From Erinaceus europaeus (taxonomy: Eukaryota > Chordata > Mammalia > Eulipotyphla > Erinaceidae): a stretch of DNA of 64,000 bases. The position numbers and the translations under genes are program-made. Positions 1-10,770 of the stretch are shown piece by piece. The stretch is from assembly GCF_950295315.1 (NCBI RefSeq), contig NC_080164.1:8316082-8380081 (forward strand), read 5' to 3'. The notes beneath the pieces were generated by a model that did not search any database, had not been told where the DNA came from, and worked only from the letters and a program-made list of their open reading frames with translations. How positions within the stretch are numbered: position 1 is the first letter of the stretch; each line of letters starts with the position of its first letter.

Positions 1-720
1 ACTTCCTTATGCTGCTACTTTCCCTCAGGAAGCACGATCGAGAACATGTGCGGGGTGTCAGGCATTGGAGACATTTGTACAAGTCTGGTTTTGATATCAC
101 TAAAGGACTCATGAATTAAAGTACAGGACGGGATCAGACTGTGGCTTGTGCTGCTTTACAGATAAGCTGAGATTGGAGTGTGTGATGGCTAGGTTAGGAG
201 TGAATGATCTGCTGTTGGTGAAAGCTAGGTGAAAAATGGTTTTGCTTTAATTGTTTTATTGTCTACTTTGTACTATCAAGAGAAGAGTTAGAGATAACAA
301 AAGTGACATAACCCATGTGCCTAAGACATCCCTGTCAAAAGGGAGAAGATGCTTCTCTGGGGAGATCACATTTCATTTGGCAAGACTCTGTGGTGGTGTC
401 TGAAGAAATACATTCAAAGGCCTCACATAAGCTCTTAAGCAAGTGGCCTGAGGAGAGCAGTGGACTCAACACATGGCACAGAGAACCATTTAGAAATAGA
501 ACTACTCACCAAACCCAGTTTTTTGAGAGTACTTTGGATCGAGCCTGGCTATGAGAGGGGCAGGCATTGCCTAAGCTCTGGAAAGTCACTGCGGACTATA
601 AATGAAGTATTTTAGTCATACACACATGCATGCAGTACAGCCGGTGAGGCACGGAGCCCGTTTGAGAGAGGTCAGCTTCAGTTCTTTCACAATGGAGTCG
701 TGAAATAGAATTCATCTATG
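1..720. other. Unannotated unique sequence
   Basis: No repeat, RNA gene or convincing exon is visible. A 79-codon open frame at 315-554 shows no recognisable domain and is probably chance. Confidence 0.5.
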
Positions 721-721
721 T

Positions 722-965
722 GTAAATATCAACTTTCTTTTTTTTTTCATTTTTATGTGATAGGATAGAGAGAGATTGAGAAGGGAGAGGGAGATAGAGA
801 AGGAGAAAGAAATATAGACACCTGCAGACCTGCTTCACCTCTTGTGAAGCACCACCACTGCAGGTGGGGAGCAGGGGCTCGAACCCTGTTCCTTATGTGG
901 GTCTTTTTGCTTAGTACAATGAGTGCTTAACGGGGTACATTGTGCATCACCACTAGGCCCCTTTT
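722..965 (-). mobile_element. tRNA-derived SINE, class A/B, minus strand
   Basis: It reads as T-rich tail, GA-rich body, CACCTGCAGACCTGCTTCAC, then the inverted B box GGCTCGAACCC and a decayed tRNA-like head ending in GGCCCC. This is the reverse complement of the hedgehog-type SINE. It is diverged, so an older copy. Confidence 0.85.
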
Positions 966-967
966 CT

Positions 968-1168
968 TTTAAAAAACATTTCATTTATTTATTAGGTAGA
1001 AATAGAGAGAAATTAAAGGAGGAGTGAAAGACAGAGACAGAGAGACACCTGCAGCACTGCTTCACCTCTTGCAAAACTTTTCCCCTTAGATGGGGGCCAG
1101 AGGTTTGAACCTGGGTCCTTGTAGATTGCAGCATATGCCCTCAACCAGGTGTGCCACCATCTGGCCCC
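968..1168 (-). mobile_element. tRNA-derived SINE, class B, minus strand
   Basis: It abuts the previous SINE. A TTTATTTATTAGG tail leads into CACCTGCAGCACTGCTTCAC, the decayed B box GGTTTGAACCTGG and a head ending CACCATCTGGCCCC. The two form a tandem pair of independent insertions. Confidence 0.85.
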
Positions 1169-1754
1169 CTGCAGTTCAATTTTCTTGCATGTGAAAGGGA
1201 CAGTTACCTCTCCTATAGGGCCATTGTGAAGTTGAAAGCAAACATTGATGGTAAGATGAGAAGAAAATAATTTGATTCATAATTCTGCAGCACAAAGGCT
1301 TTACACACATATGGAATTCCTCTGGTCCTAGCCTGGTCTTTTCCATATTTTCATTCCATGGAGACGAGGGAGAGACACCACAGCTCTGCTCCATCACCCC
1401 AGGAGCTTCTCTTAGGGTCGTGGAGCTGCCACGCGGTGCTGAAGCTTAGACCCAAGATCTTGTTCACAGTGACGTGTGTCCCACCAGACCACACATTTTC
1501 TCCCAGCTTCAAGAGCAAGAGAGTCAAGGCAGATGGCCAATGACCCTTTACTGTACCTTTAGTCACATCTAGGTTACCAACAGTCAAAAGCAGACTGCTG
1601 GATTTAGTTGTTTTTTTTACATAAAAATTCAAATGACCTATTTTAGTATTAAAGAACCAAACTGTGTTGATCTTCCCAGGGTTCATATGGTCAAATTTAC
1701 AGGGAAGCTTCACAGATGGTGAAACACTGCATTAGGTGTCTCTGTTTGGCTCTG

Positions 1755-1866
1755 TAGACTCCCCCTTCTCTCTCAGTTTCTTCCGGTAGGGATTGACGGT
1801 TTGAACCCAGGCCCTTGAGCACTGTAATATATACACTCAGCCAGGTGTGCCATCCATTACTCAGCT
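1755..1866 (-). mobile_element. SINE fragment, class B, minus strand
   Basis: Only the promoter half remains: GGTTTGAACCCAGGCCCTTG followed by CCAGGTGTGCCA, the inverted B box and head of a class B SINE. The body and tail are lost or unrecognisable. Confidence 0.65.
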
Positions 1867-1935
1867 CTCTAGTATACTGCTATTGCTTCAGCATGAGTAC
1901 TATCTGTAATTAGATATGTGCATATATCATTATAT

Positions 1936-2055
1936 ATAATGGGTGGTGGCAGGTAGCATAATGGTTATGCAAAGAGACTCCCATGCCTGAGACTCTGAAG
2001 TTGCAGGTTGAATTCCTGCACCGATATAAGCCAGAGTTGACCAAGTCACAACTAC
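1936..2055 (+). mobile_element. SINE, class C, plus strand
   Basis: AGGTAGCATAATGGTTATGC, CCTGAGACTCTGAAGTTGCA and a B-box-like GGTTGAATTCC, then ATAAGCCAGAGTTGACC, define this tRNA-derived family. It recurs at about 4.75, 32.7, 43.8 and 62.7 kb. Confidence 0.75.
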
Positions 2056-2266
2056 ATGTGGTGTGCAAATGTATCCTCCACTTAGTAGGTGGCCTTTCAG
2101 TTTCTGTGCTAGTCTCTTTCATTAAACATACAATTTTTAAATTTTACTTAATGCTCTTTGTATACTTTGTTTTTGGGGGTTTTGTTTTGTTTGTTTTGTT
2201 TTTTGTCTTTTTTGACATTGGAGTTCAGTTGTGGACTGTATCGCCTATGAACTATTCTGTGTATTT

Positions 2267-2268
<2 letters not shown>

Positions 2269-2315
<47 letters not shown>
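2269..2315. repeat. (TG)n microsatellite
   Basis: About 23 uninterrupted TG dinucleotides at the edge of an ancient L1 fragment. It gives rise to spurious poly-Val/Cys and poly-Thr/His open frames, which are not genes. Confidence 0.97.
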
Positions 2316-2319
<4 letters not shown>

Positions 2320-2334
2320 TATAGTATATATATT

Positions 2335-3060
2335 TTTGGTAGGGGGTTTTATCCAGACTGTAGGATGGTCATATATATGTTTGTTGTCAAGCCATTTTTT
2401 TAAATTTCTGAGTGTTTCACAGTATTGTGAAATTACGGGGTTTAATTCCACACGACACTTAACTACCACCAGAGTTTTACATTCCCACCATTCCAACTAT
2501 AACCTCCATAGTTCTCACAAAGTTTTAGAGACAGTTGTATACATCTGAGTTTTTTTTTAATTCATGTATTTCAATTCTCTTGATTCCACATATGAGTGAA
2601 AGCATCCACTAGCTGTCTTTCGTCTCTTATTTTACTAAGCATTGTCACCTCCAGTTTCCAAAGGAGATATATCAAAGTGGTCTTCTGTTTTAGTTTAACT
2701 TTTGTGTGTGATGCTAGTAGTCTACTTCTTTCACTTTCTTTAACCAGTCACCGGTCATATAACTAACTTTTAAGTATCAAGGTTTTCAAGCTGCAGAGGG
2801 AAAACTAGACAGTTCCATCACTGTTATAGCAAAGGAAAAACATGTCATCGTTTTTTTTTTTACAGCTGTGTAGTATTCCATTGTGTATACAAGCTACAGC
2901 TTCTTCACCCCTCTCTCTGCTGTCGAACACTAGGCTTGATACCAAATTTTGGTTATTATGAGTAGTAGTAACATGCATACAAGTGTTCACAGATCTTTTT
3001 GGATTGGTGACTTTGTAACTTTGAAACATTTTAAGCAACGTTTTTGATACAAATCTTAAG
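2335..3060 (-). mobile_element. Ancient L1 fragment, minus strand
   Basis: Segments such as TTCCACATATGAGTGAAAGC and GTGTAGTATTCCATTGTGTA are the reverse complement of the conserved end of L1 ORF2 and nearby sequence. No open frame survives and indels are frequent, so this is a long-dead mammalian L1. The outer limits are uncertain. Confidence 0.7.
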
Positions 3061-3312
3061 TTTAAAACTACGTTCATTGTTACCAAGAAAGAGTACTAAT
3101 CTTAGGTACAGTTGATGAACTGATACCTTATGTGTGAGATGTGTTTCCAGATAAGGAATCACTGACAATGAACATGTAATTACCTTTGATGATCTAGATG
3201 CTTATAAGTGAGTTATTTTTGATAATCAGTTGTAAACTGTGTCCCAATGTGGGGAAACAATGAACAATAATTTAAAGCTAGCCCTCTAAATCGAAAATAG
3301 TCTGGGAAAATA

Positions 3313-3485
3313 GTCTGAGAAGTTGTCTGGGAGTTAGAGCAGAGAGTAAATTCTTAGACTCTCAAGGACGAGGTCCTGCGTTCAGTCCCAAGGCAGCACA
3401 TGTACCATAGTGATGTTTGGTTCTCTTCTGCTCCATATTCCTATCCCTCTAATTAATCAATACATACATAAACAAAATAAATATA
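3313..3485 (+). mobile_element. SINE, class D, plus strand
   Basis: The head GGGAGTTAGAGCAGAG, the motif TTAGACTCTCAAGGACGAGG, the B-box-like GCGTTCAGTCCC and GCACATGTACCATAGTGATG are followed by an AATACATACATAA tail. The same family lies at 32.5 kb (minus) and 57.3 kb (plus). Confidence 0.75.
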
Positions 3486-3734
3486 TTTTAAAATACTCAA
3501 GAGAATATGTTTATCAATGATGTGACTGAACTTGTCCTAATGGTTTGCATGAGAATCCTCATTGTGCAATATATATATATATATAATTTCCCCCTCTTCT
3601 TTCTAAACTCTTCTAGGCTTTTCCCTAGAAGAATATAGGATGATTCGTTATTCTATGTGAAAATTTGAGCTTTAGCAATCGTACATCCTATCTCCTAGAA
3701 AAAGTGACACTTGTGTAAATAGTTTAAATTAACT

Positions 3735-3860
3735 TTCAGTTACTTGCCACTTGTTAGTTGTGTGACTTGGGTCAAGTCACTTGATCTCTGTGTATCTAAG
3801 ACTCCTCATCTGTAATATCACTGTGACATGTGCTATTGTGCTTATGTTAGGGCAATATGC
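3735..3860 (+). mobile_element. MIR (ancient mammalian SINE), plus strand
   Basis: TTAGTTGTGTGACTTGGGTC, AAGTCACTTGATCTCTGTGT and CTCATCTGTAATATCA closely follow the MIR core and 3' half. This is a remnant shared across mammals. Confidence 0.85.
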
Positions 3861-4135
3861 TCCATGGTTCAATTATTTCTGTAGTTGCCAACATACATCC
3901 AGGTGTGTCACCAAATAAATTGTAATTTTAGACCAGTATCATAAATAATTAAAATTCTGCAACTGATGTTAGCTGTTTTGCAGTCTTACCATATTTTCTT
4001 CAATACTATTTTAAGTTCCACAACAGTACTGAGGTAAACTCAGCAATAATAATTTCAGTTAATAAAAACAGAAAAGGGCCTAAAAATGCATATTTCTTTT
4101 TATTTAAGAGTAGGAAGACTCTCTTTCATCTTTTC

Positions 4136-4350
4136 AAATTTTTTTATTATCTTTATTTATTAATTAGCTAGAGACAGCCAGACATTGAGAGGGTAAAGGG
4201 AGATAGAGAGGGAGAGAGACAGAGACACCTGCAGCACTGCTTCACCACTTGAAAAACTTTCCTCTTGCAGGTGGGGACTGGAGGCTTGAACCCTGGTCCT
4301 TGCATGTTATAACATGTGTGTTCAACCAGGTGTGCCACCACCTGGCACCA
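4136..4350 (-). mobile_element. SINE, class B, minus strand
   Basis: A near-complete inverted copy: TTTATTTATTAATTAGC tail, AGAGACAGCCAGACATTGAG body, CACCTGCAGCACTGCTTCAC, B box GGCTTGAACCCTGG and head CAGGTGTGCCACCACCTGGC. A TA microsatellite follows the head side. Confidence 0.9.
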
Positions 4351-4352
4351 AA

Positions 4353-4385
<33 letters not shown>
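4353..4385. repeat. (TA)n microsatellite
   Basis: About 16 TA units followed by a T run, directly next to the SINE at 4.14-4.35 kb. Confidence 0.95.
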
Positions 4386-4393
<8 letters not shown>

Positions 4394-4747
4394 TTACTTT
4401 CATTACAGTCACCTTTTAGTTCCTTCAGCCCCTCATGTAGTGCAGATTTAACTATTTTTTTTCAATCTTCAAAGACCCGATTTTATATAGATATCTACTT
4501 TTGTGATTTTTCTTCCACTGTTTGTCATTTGTGAGAAAATGCATTTATTATTATACAGGAAGATAGAAACTTAAGCTAATATAGTTAGGCTCAAGAACCC
4601 TTTGAGGGGCTCTGTGTCCATCTAGTGAGGTAAAGGAAGACTTAAAGGAAGAACGCTTCAAAGTAGACTATGGTTGTTGGTGAGAGGAGCATATTTAGGG
4701 TTAGCTGGGGATCTGTTAAAGACCACCTGAAAATAAAGCTTTTGACT

Positions 4748-4905
4748 AGAACTAAGAAGGCAGCATAATGGTTCTGCAAAAGACTTTTGTTGCTTAGGCT
4801 CTGAGGTCCCATTATCTTCAGCACCATCCTAAGCCAAAGCTGGGAAGTTCTCTTTCCCTCTCTGTATCTCTCTCCCTAACATAAATAAAGTATAAAAAAA
4901 AAACA
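4748..4905 (+). mobile_element. SINE, class C, plus strand
   Basis: AAGGCAGCATAATGGTTCTG, then TTAGGCTCTGAGGTCCCATT and CACCATCCTAAGCCAAAGCT, a CT-rich body and an ATAAATAAAGTATAAAAA tail. The B box is decayed. Confidence 0.75.
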
Positions 4906-6020
4906 TTTTGAACCTCTGTGAGACATTGTAGCGAATAGGTCTGCCTTCAAACCCTAAACTTCTGAGGTCTTAATGACCTAAGCATGATTTGAGGCCACAG
5001 TGCTGGATAGACTTCAACCCTCGAAGCTCTAGTTGAGATTCTGTTTGCCAAGTTCAAGCAGAGTGCATGCAGGCTTTTCAAAATATGACTTTGGTGCATC
5101 CTATGCTATGACCATGATATATGACAGAAGGAAAGATTGCAGCCAAATCTGACTATGTTCAAAGCAAGGTGCTAGTGAAAGGATGGAATGGAAAATGTGT
5201 CCTAATGGATTAATGACTCAGGATAAATATTTTATTATAAGAGCTTGTGAATGATTAGAGAATTTCTACTTCCAAGGGTAGAATTTAATTTTTTTTTTAC
5301 CTGGACTCTTACCAAAGTAAATAAATCTCTTAAGCATTGAGTTAATATTAAAGTTGTTACTTCCAGAAAAAAAAAAAAGGGAAATAGGAAAAGTCATTTT
5401 CCTGCAAATAGTCAATATCTGATTTCCTCACTACTTTTTTTAAAAATTTATTTCAGTTTAAACCAACTTGTTGAAAGAAGAAAGTACAAGACTTTCAGTA
5501 GCTCATGAGAAATACTGTATTTGATATCTGTCTGTTCAGTAAAGTAAAAATTAAAAGAGTAGAGAATTCTCTGGGCAGCTGCATTTGTCAGTATAAACCA
5601 AACATTCAGTGAATTATTTTATTCCAGATTGTAAGAGTTTCTAATTATTTCAAGCCAATTCTTCCCTCACTAACACCCACGCAGTTCCCACTGAGTGGAG
5701 CACATGCCTGTCTCAGAACAAAAAGCAAACACTATATGTATTGGTGCTGATTTCTCTCTCTTAATGGAGTGAGTTCAAATTATCTGAGACAATTTGATGC
5801 ATCCAATTCATATTCTTTGAAAGGCCTGAATGTGCATATGTGTAGTGGTACAAACTTAGCAGGAAAAGAAAAAGAAATAATAGCACAGTTTAAAAATGTC
5901 ATTCGAATGTTTCTTCTATCAGGGTTAATGGTTTAACTTTACTGTTTTTTATTTAACTCTTTCTTGTCTGCTTCAAAATCAGCTATCACAGGTAAATGTT
6001 CGGCTTACATGTTCATCATT
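4906..6020. other. Unannotated unique sequence
   Basis: AT-rich single-copy DNA with two short poly-A/T runs (5291, 5370). No repeat or exon was recognised. Confidence 0.5.
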
Positions 6021-6598
6021 TTGTTTAGGGGTTTTTATGTTGTACAGTGCAGTTATTAGCACATGGGTACAGTTTCTCCTCTTTCCGTGACAGGTGTCTG
6101 CGAAACACTTTCACCCATATTCCAATTTTGGGGGGCTTCTCTCTGCCCTGATCCATGTGTCTAGTCCTATCCTTAACTCTGCCATCGTCTCCCCAGACAG
6201 TACTCCTAGCCTATCTGCATGCTAGCTATTGGGCTCAGTCAAAAAATTAGTAAAGGCATGGGCCCCTTGGCATATACCTAAAATAGACTTCCTAGCTCCT
6301 TTCAACATGAACATGAACCCCAAACCTCATAAGCTATACTTTTCCCTTTAGGTTCCTGATTATTAAACAATTTGTTCTGCTTTATATCTGAATGCTTTCC
6401 AGCCACCAAGTTGCAGATGCTACCATGATGTCAACCTGACTTCCTTGGACAGAGGACCTCACCAATATGTCCTGGAACTCCACCTTCCCAGAGCCCTACA
6501 CAACTAGGGAACACTAGGGAAAGAGAAACAGGCTGCTTCCCATAAATATTTTTGGTCCATACACCCAGAAGGATAAAAAATAGGGAAACAACAACAAC

Positions 6599-6834
6599 AA
6601 CTCCTCCTCCTTCTCCTCCTCCTCCTCCCCTCCTCCCCTCCCCTCCTCCTCCCCCTCCCCCTCCCCTCCCCCTCCCCCCCTCCTCCTTCTTTTCCGCCTT
6701 CTCCTCCTCCTTTCCTTCTCCTTCTTCTTTCTCTTCCTCTTATTTCTCCTCATTCCCCTTCTCCCCTTCTTCCTTCCCCTCCCCCTCTCCTCCTCCTTCC
6801 TGCCTCCCTCCCTCCCTCCTCCTCCTCCTCCTTT
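6599..6834. repeat. Polypyrimidine (TCC/CTT)n tract
   Basis: About 235 bases of almost pure C/T on the plus strand, mostly CTC and CTT triplets with CCCTCC blocks. It sits at the poly-A end of the RPL37 pseudogene and probably expanded from its A-rich tail. Proline-rich and arginine/glutamate-rich open frames across it are artefacts. Confidence 0.9.
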
Positions 6835-6835
6835 T

Positions 6836-7161
6836 TAGCTGTTTAAACCAAAACATTTATTGTGCAGTTTTTGGAGTCAGTCCTCAAGATGAACTGGACG
6901 CTGCAGCCGGAGTCCTCTTGGGTTTGAGTGTCGTTCCTTCACGGAATCCACGCCTGAATCTACGGTATACAATCTTCAGGCGCCTTATCTGCCCCATCCC
7001 CGTGGTATTCCATCTCTTAGCCTTTTCCACTCCAGTTGCGCCAGGTGGACTTCTGCAGGCGGTAGGCCTTGGAGCCACAGTGCCAGCTCAGGAGCTGCTT
7101 CTGGAACGATGACATCCCCCTTCCTCATCTTGATTCTGCTGCGGAGACCAAAGAGCAAGAC
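6836..7161 (-). pseudogene. RPL37P: RPL37 processed pseudogene
   Basis: Reading minus, ATG is near 7128 and the stop at 6886-6884. The C-terminal half ([20 protein letters not shown], a serine run, stop) is clearly 60S ribosomal protein L37. The intact gene encodes about 97 residues from several exons. Here there are no introns, the N-terminal third is frameshifted, and about 45 nt after the KST motif are missing, removing the second half of the zinc-finger region. A short L37-like 3'UTR with AATAAATG follows. TAGGGAAAC at 6581-6589 and 7162-7170 is a candidate target duplication inside an older L1. Dead retrocopy. Confidence 0.9.
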
Positions 7162-7290
7162 TAGGGAAACTTCTAATGGAAGGGGGTGGGGAGGATATGG
7201 AACTCTGGTGGTGGGAATCCTCTGGAACTGTACCCCCTGTTACACCACAGTCATGATTATTATCACTAATAAAAATTATTAAAAACGAGA

Positions 7291-8230
7291 ATTAATAATG
7301 TTGTTCAAGGTCCTACTGGTTTTGGATTCCAGATTCATTATTTGAATAAAAAAATAGTTGAACCCCAAACTCAGAGTACTAGGAGAACTAGAATGGCGAG
7401 TAAACATTTGTAAGAGTACCCATAGTGCTTTGGGGCCTGCATACACTAATGCTCAAAACTGCTTTGCTTCTGAATTCTGTTCTTGGTATGGTCACGTGTT
7501 GCCTCCCTTTAAAAAGGAGATACAGTATTACCACTTACACAGGGTATTAAATATGCATCTTTATGTTGGAACATCTAGGGATAAAGCAGGGATAAACTAG
7601 GGATAAAGCATTAGCCTAGAAGACATTTCTTGTGGAGATGTAAAGGTGGTGAAGAGGTGTCTGACAGAAATGACAGGTTGCAGAAACTAGGTGAGTCTCT
7701 TTGTGTTTGCATCACACTCTTACCAAAGAACTCACTGTCTCACTTGCTTCTGTTGTTCTTATGTTTAGAGTGGCATGAATAGAGCCTTTCATAGGACCAG
7801 GACTGGGCGTGCTACTTAGCGCCACTCAGAGTGGAAGCTGGACCACACACCTTGTTTAAAGAAAATTGATTTCTCTAACATAAATATTTATCACAGATTC
7901 CCTGCGAAGGAAAATGATTGTCCACCATGCATGGAAACTGTTGTTTACTTTGGTGCAAACCTGCTGTCTGATTCAGTGGGTCAATCAACCAAGAGTAGTG
8001 TATAAATAGACTCCCGTTCCCTCCATCTCCTCATCCCCTTATTGTTATCATATGTAGTTGTAGCATGCCCACGGAAACATCCTTTATTTCTTCTCTGAGA
8101 CCATCATATCTCTGTGTGATTATTGACAAATGCAATTAGTTGTGATTTTCTTTGGTTTATAGAGTTTCCTGCCTCATCATCCTTAAATGATCCAAAGTTT
8201 TGAATTTGAAGAAGAAGAAAAACTTGGTTT
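7291..8230. other. Unannotated unique sequence
   Basis: No repeat or exon was recognised. The small open frame at 7358-7600 has no recognisable domain. Confidence 0.5.
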
Positions 8231-8231
8231 T

Positions 8232-8945
8232 GGCTTTGTAAAGGATCTATAAGTCCATGAGCTCCTGGGAATATACATAAAATAGATTTTTCTAGCTCCT
8301 GATCATCCTAAAATCCTTATTCTCTTCTGTTCTATTTTTACATTCTGACCTCTATTTATTAAACATTTGCCCTGTCTCATAACGTACTGCTTTTCAGAAA
8401 CCAAGTTTCAGATGCTACTGTGATTCCATCCTGGGCTCTATGGACCTCAGCAATGTGACTCAGAACTTCACCTTTTCAGGGCCTTACTCCACTAGGGAAA
8501 GACATAAACAATCTGAGGTGTGGATCCACCTGCCAACGTCCATATCTAGCATAGAAGTAATTACAGAAGCCAGAGATCCCACTTTCTGCAACCCCCAAAG
8601 CACTTTGATCCACACTCCCGGGGGCAGGGGCATTAGGGGACGATGACTAGAGAGCTCTGAAGTCCAATTCCATCAGGACCCCTGAGAGAAGAGGAAAGAC
8701 ATTTGGAAGCAATGATAGGTGTAAGTATGACATAACAAGGAAGACAAAGCAGGATCACAGAAATCATGAGCAGAAGCATATAGTTATGAATAGTTACAGA
8801 AATAAGAGTTAAACCATATTTGTGTCTTTGGGAGAACCACTGAAGTTTACAATGAAGGGATTGGGCACACAGTACTCTGGGGGTTGTAATGATGTGAAAT
8901 TGTACCCTTGTTCTTTTTTATTTTATAAATCACTAAAAAATCCAA
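8232..8945 (+). mobile_element. L1 3'UTR relic, plus strand
   Basis: Blocks shared with the other L1 3'UTR copies include AAATAGATTTTTCTAGCTCC, CAGATGCTACTGTGATTCCA and GGGGGTTGTAATGATGTGAA, with a final TTTATAAATCACTAAAAAA. Older than the copies at 11-12, 23 and 29 kb. Confidence 0.75.
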
Positions 8946-9336
8946 CTAAAAAAGAATCCATAAATTTTTACTTCTGCTAGTGACTGGTAGAATATCTGAT
9001 TCTTTCTACCAGGTAAGAGAAGCACAGTAGACTGAATTCAGTCTGACATTGGTTCTCAATGGCCCTTGCTGGATCTAGTATTTTCTGATGTGTTTAATCA
9101 GTAATTTTCCATGTACCTGAACATGACTATATAAGTCATATCACTAAAGAAGGAGAGTATAACACTGAACAGCAACAACAACAAAATTCTTCCTCACTAA
9201 GCTGAAGCAAACTAAAGAGCAATAGTGAGTAGTAGTAGGTATAGATAGTCTTATAAGAACTCAAAGGCCAAGAGAATTGAGAACTCTTTTTTAGAATTGT
9301 CAGTGAAATTTCTCTTGATAAAATAGCACTGGGGAA

Positions 9337-9779
9337 TGTTGTCTTCGACGGGCTAGCTTGTTTTCGCCGGGCTGGCTTCACGGGCGGGTAACAGACGACC
9401 AGGGACTCATGGTTGAGCTGTAGGCAGTATCTCTTTATTCATGCAGGATGCAGCCCAATCTAAGATGAGCTAAGCTAAACTCAAGTACAGTACTCTAAAA
9501 CTCACAATGCTGTCTTTATATATACTTGCCAAGTAAGGTGGAAACAGGATGTGACATAGAGAGGGTGGAGAGAAAAGTGACTGGTGAAAATCAGAGTGTG
9601 ACAAAGAGAGGGCAGATTAGGCGAGAATCCTATCACTGAACCACAAATGCCCTGGAGGGAGGGTGGAACTTGTTAACAGTGGTTATGTAAATAGAATGAA
9701 GTGGTTATGTAAATAGAATAGTGTTAAGCAGGGGGGATTTAAACCAAATGAAACAGAAGGGGTCTCAGGCATACCAACA
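9337..9779 (-). mobile_element. Solo LTR (ERV2/ERVK-like), minus strand
   Basis: The segment reads TGTTG...CAACA and is flanked by GGGGAA at 9331-9336 and 9780-9785, a perfect 6-bp duplication. On the minus strand it begins TGTTGGTATGCCTGAGACCC, carries a TATATAAAG box near 9515 and an AATAAA near 9434, and ends in CA. The 6-bp duplication is typical of class II retroviruses. No internal viral sequence is next to it, so it is a recombined solo LTR. Related to the LTR at 16.0 kb. Confidence 0.9.
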
Positions 9780-9785
9780 GGGGAA

Positions 9786-10759
9786 GGGGATAAACTGGAG
9801 AAGATGAAACATTTAGCTATATTCAGGAGATGAAAGTTACAGGGACAGGAGAAGCAGAGATGAGAATGTAACTGTTGGGTTTAAGAATCAGCAAGTCAGA
9901 CTGAAGAGATTGGGTCGGTTATGGAGTCATGTGCAGACACCTGTCAGTTATAGATAAGAAACTGTACTCAACTCTCATTAGCTATCCCATAAATCATTAT
10001 TTCCTCAGTAAAACGATTTGGGGAAAGAAAAAAAAAAGTGAGGCATGCAGTATGTTTGAACAGAGCGAGAGTAGAATAGTTGGTAGCCAACTTCTTGGAG
10101 CATTAAAGATTCCCAGGAGGGACTTGAGGAAGTCTCTGGGAGACTCTGGTTATTGGAATAACAGGATTATAATACTCACCATAGGGTCAGATTTACTGTC
10201 TAATACTTTTAAAGATGATTTAAATATGTACATTTGAGAGTTCACTTTAGGTCATTTTGTAGAGAACATATTTGTTCTGTGTCAAATGTGGAAGTGGAAA
10301 TTTTAGTTTTGAGCATAAATTTGGTGCTTGCTGATAATAATTTGAACAAGGATGGTGACAAAGTCATTAGATTCTAGAACTTAAACAATTTGCTGTGTAT
10401 AAGAGATGAAAGAAAAGGAGAAGTCAAAGATGACTTAATTTTTATTGGGGGATCAATGAGGTGCAACAAATTGAAGAATAGATTTGTCATTTACTAATGA
10501 GTAAACTTTACAAAAGAAAGCTTTGTCTAGGAAAGGAGCAGACTGAAATTTCCATCAGACTTTCAGGTGAGGATATGAGTGAAATGGGTGAGATCTTGAG
10601 TTGGATGAAATCTGGACTAGAAGACATCAACTTTTGTATTGAATCAGAGTCTGCATAATAGAAAAATAGATAAGTCTTAAAATAAGTGTCAGATACTTCA
10701 GTTCTTACAAGATGGACATAAAACTAAAAAAAATAGACATTGAGTATGTGTTATTAAGA
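9786..10759. other. Unannotated unique sequence
   Basis: Single-copy DNA between the solo LTR and the inverted L1. No feature recognised. Confidence 0.5.
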
Positions 10760-10770
10760 GTATATTTGGT

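Larger units (their letters stand above)
6022..7290 (+). mobile_element. L1 3'UTR relic, plus strand, split by a pseudogene
   Basis: The left part (6022-6589) shares blocks with younger L1 3'UTRs in the window, for example CAGATGCTACCATGATGTCA and AATATGTCCTGGAACTCCAC. The right part (7162-7290) carries the terminal block TCTGGTGGTGGGAATCCTCT and the final AATAAAAATTATTAAAAA. The two are separated by the RPL37 pseudogene insertion with its pyrimidine tract. Confidence 0.8.

Noticed and set aside
315..554. 79-codon open frame in unique DNA
   Set aside because: No domain, no splice context and ordinary composition.
6514..7112. Proline-rich and Arg/Glu-rich open frames
   Set aside because: They translate a TCC/CTT microsatellite and part of an RPL37 pseudogene.
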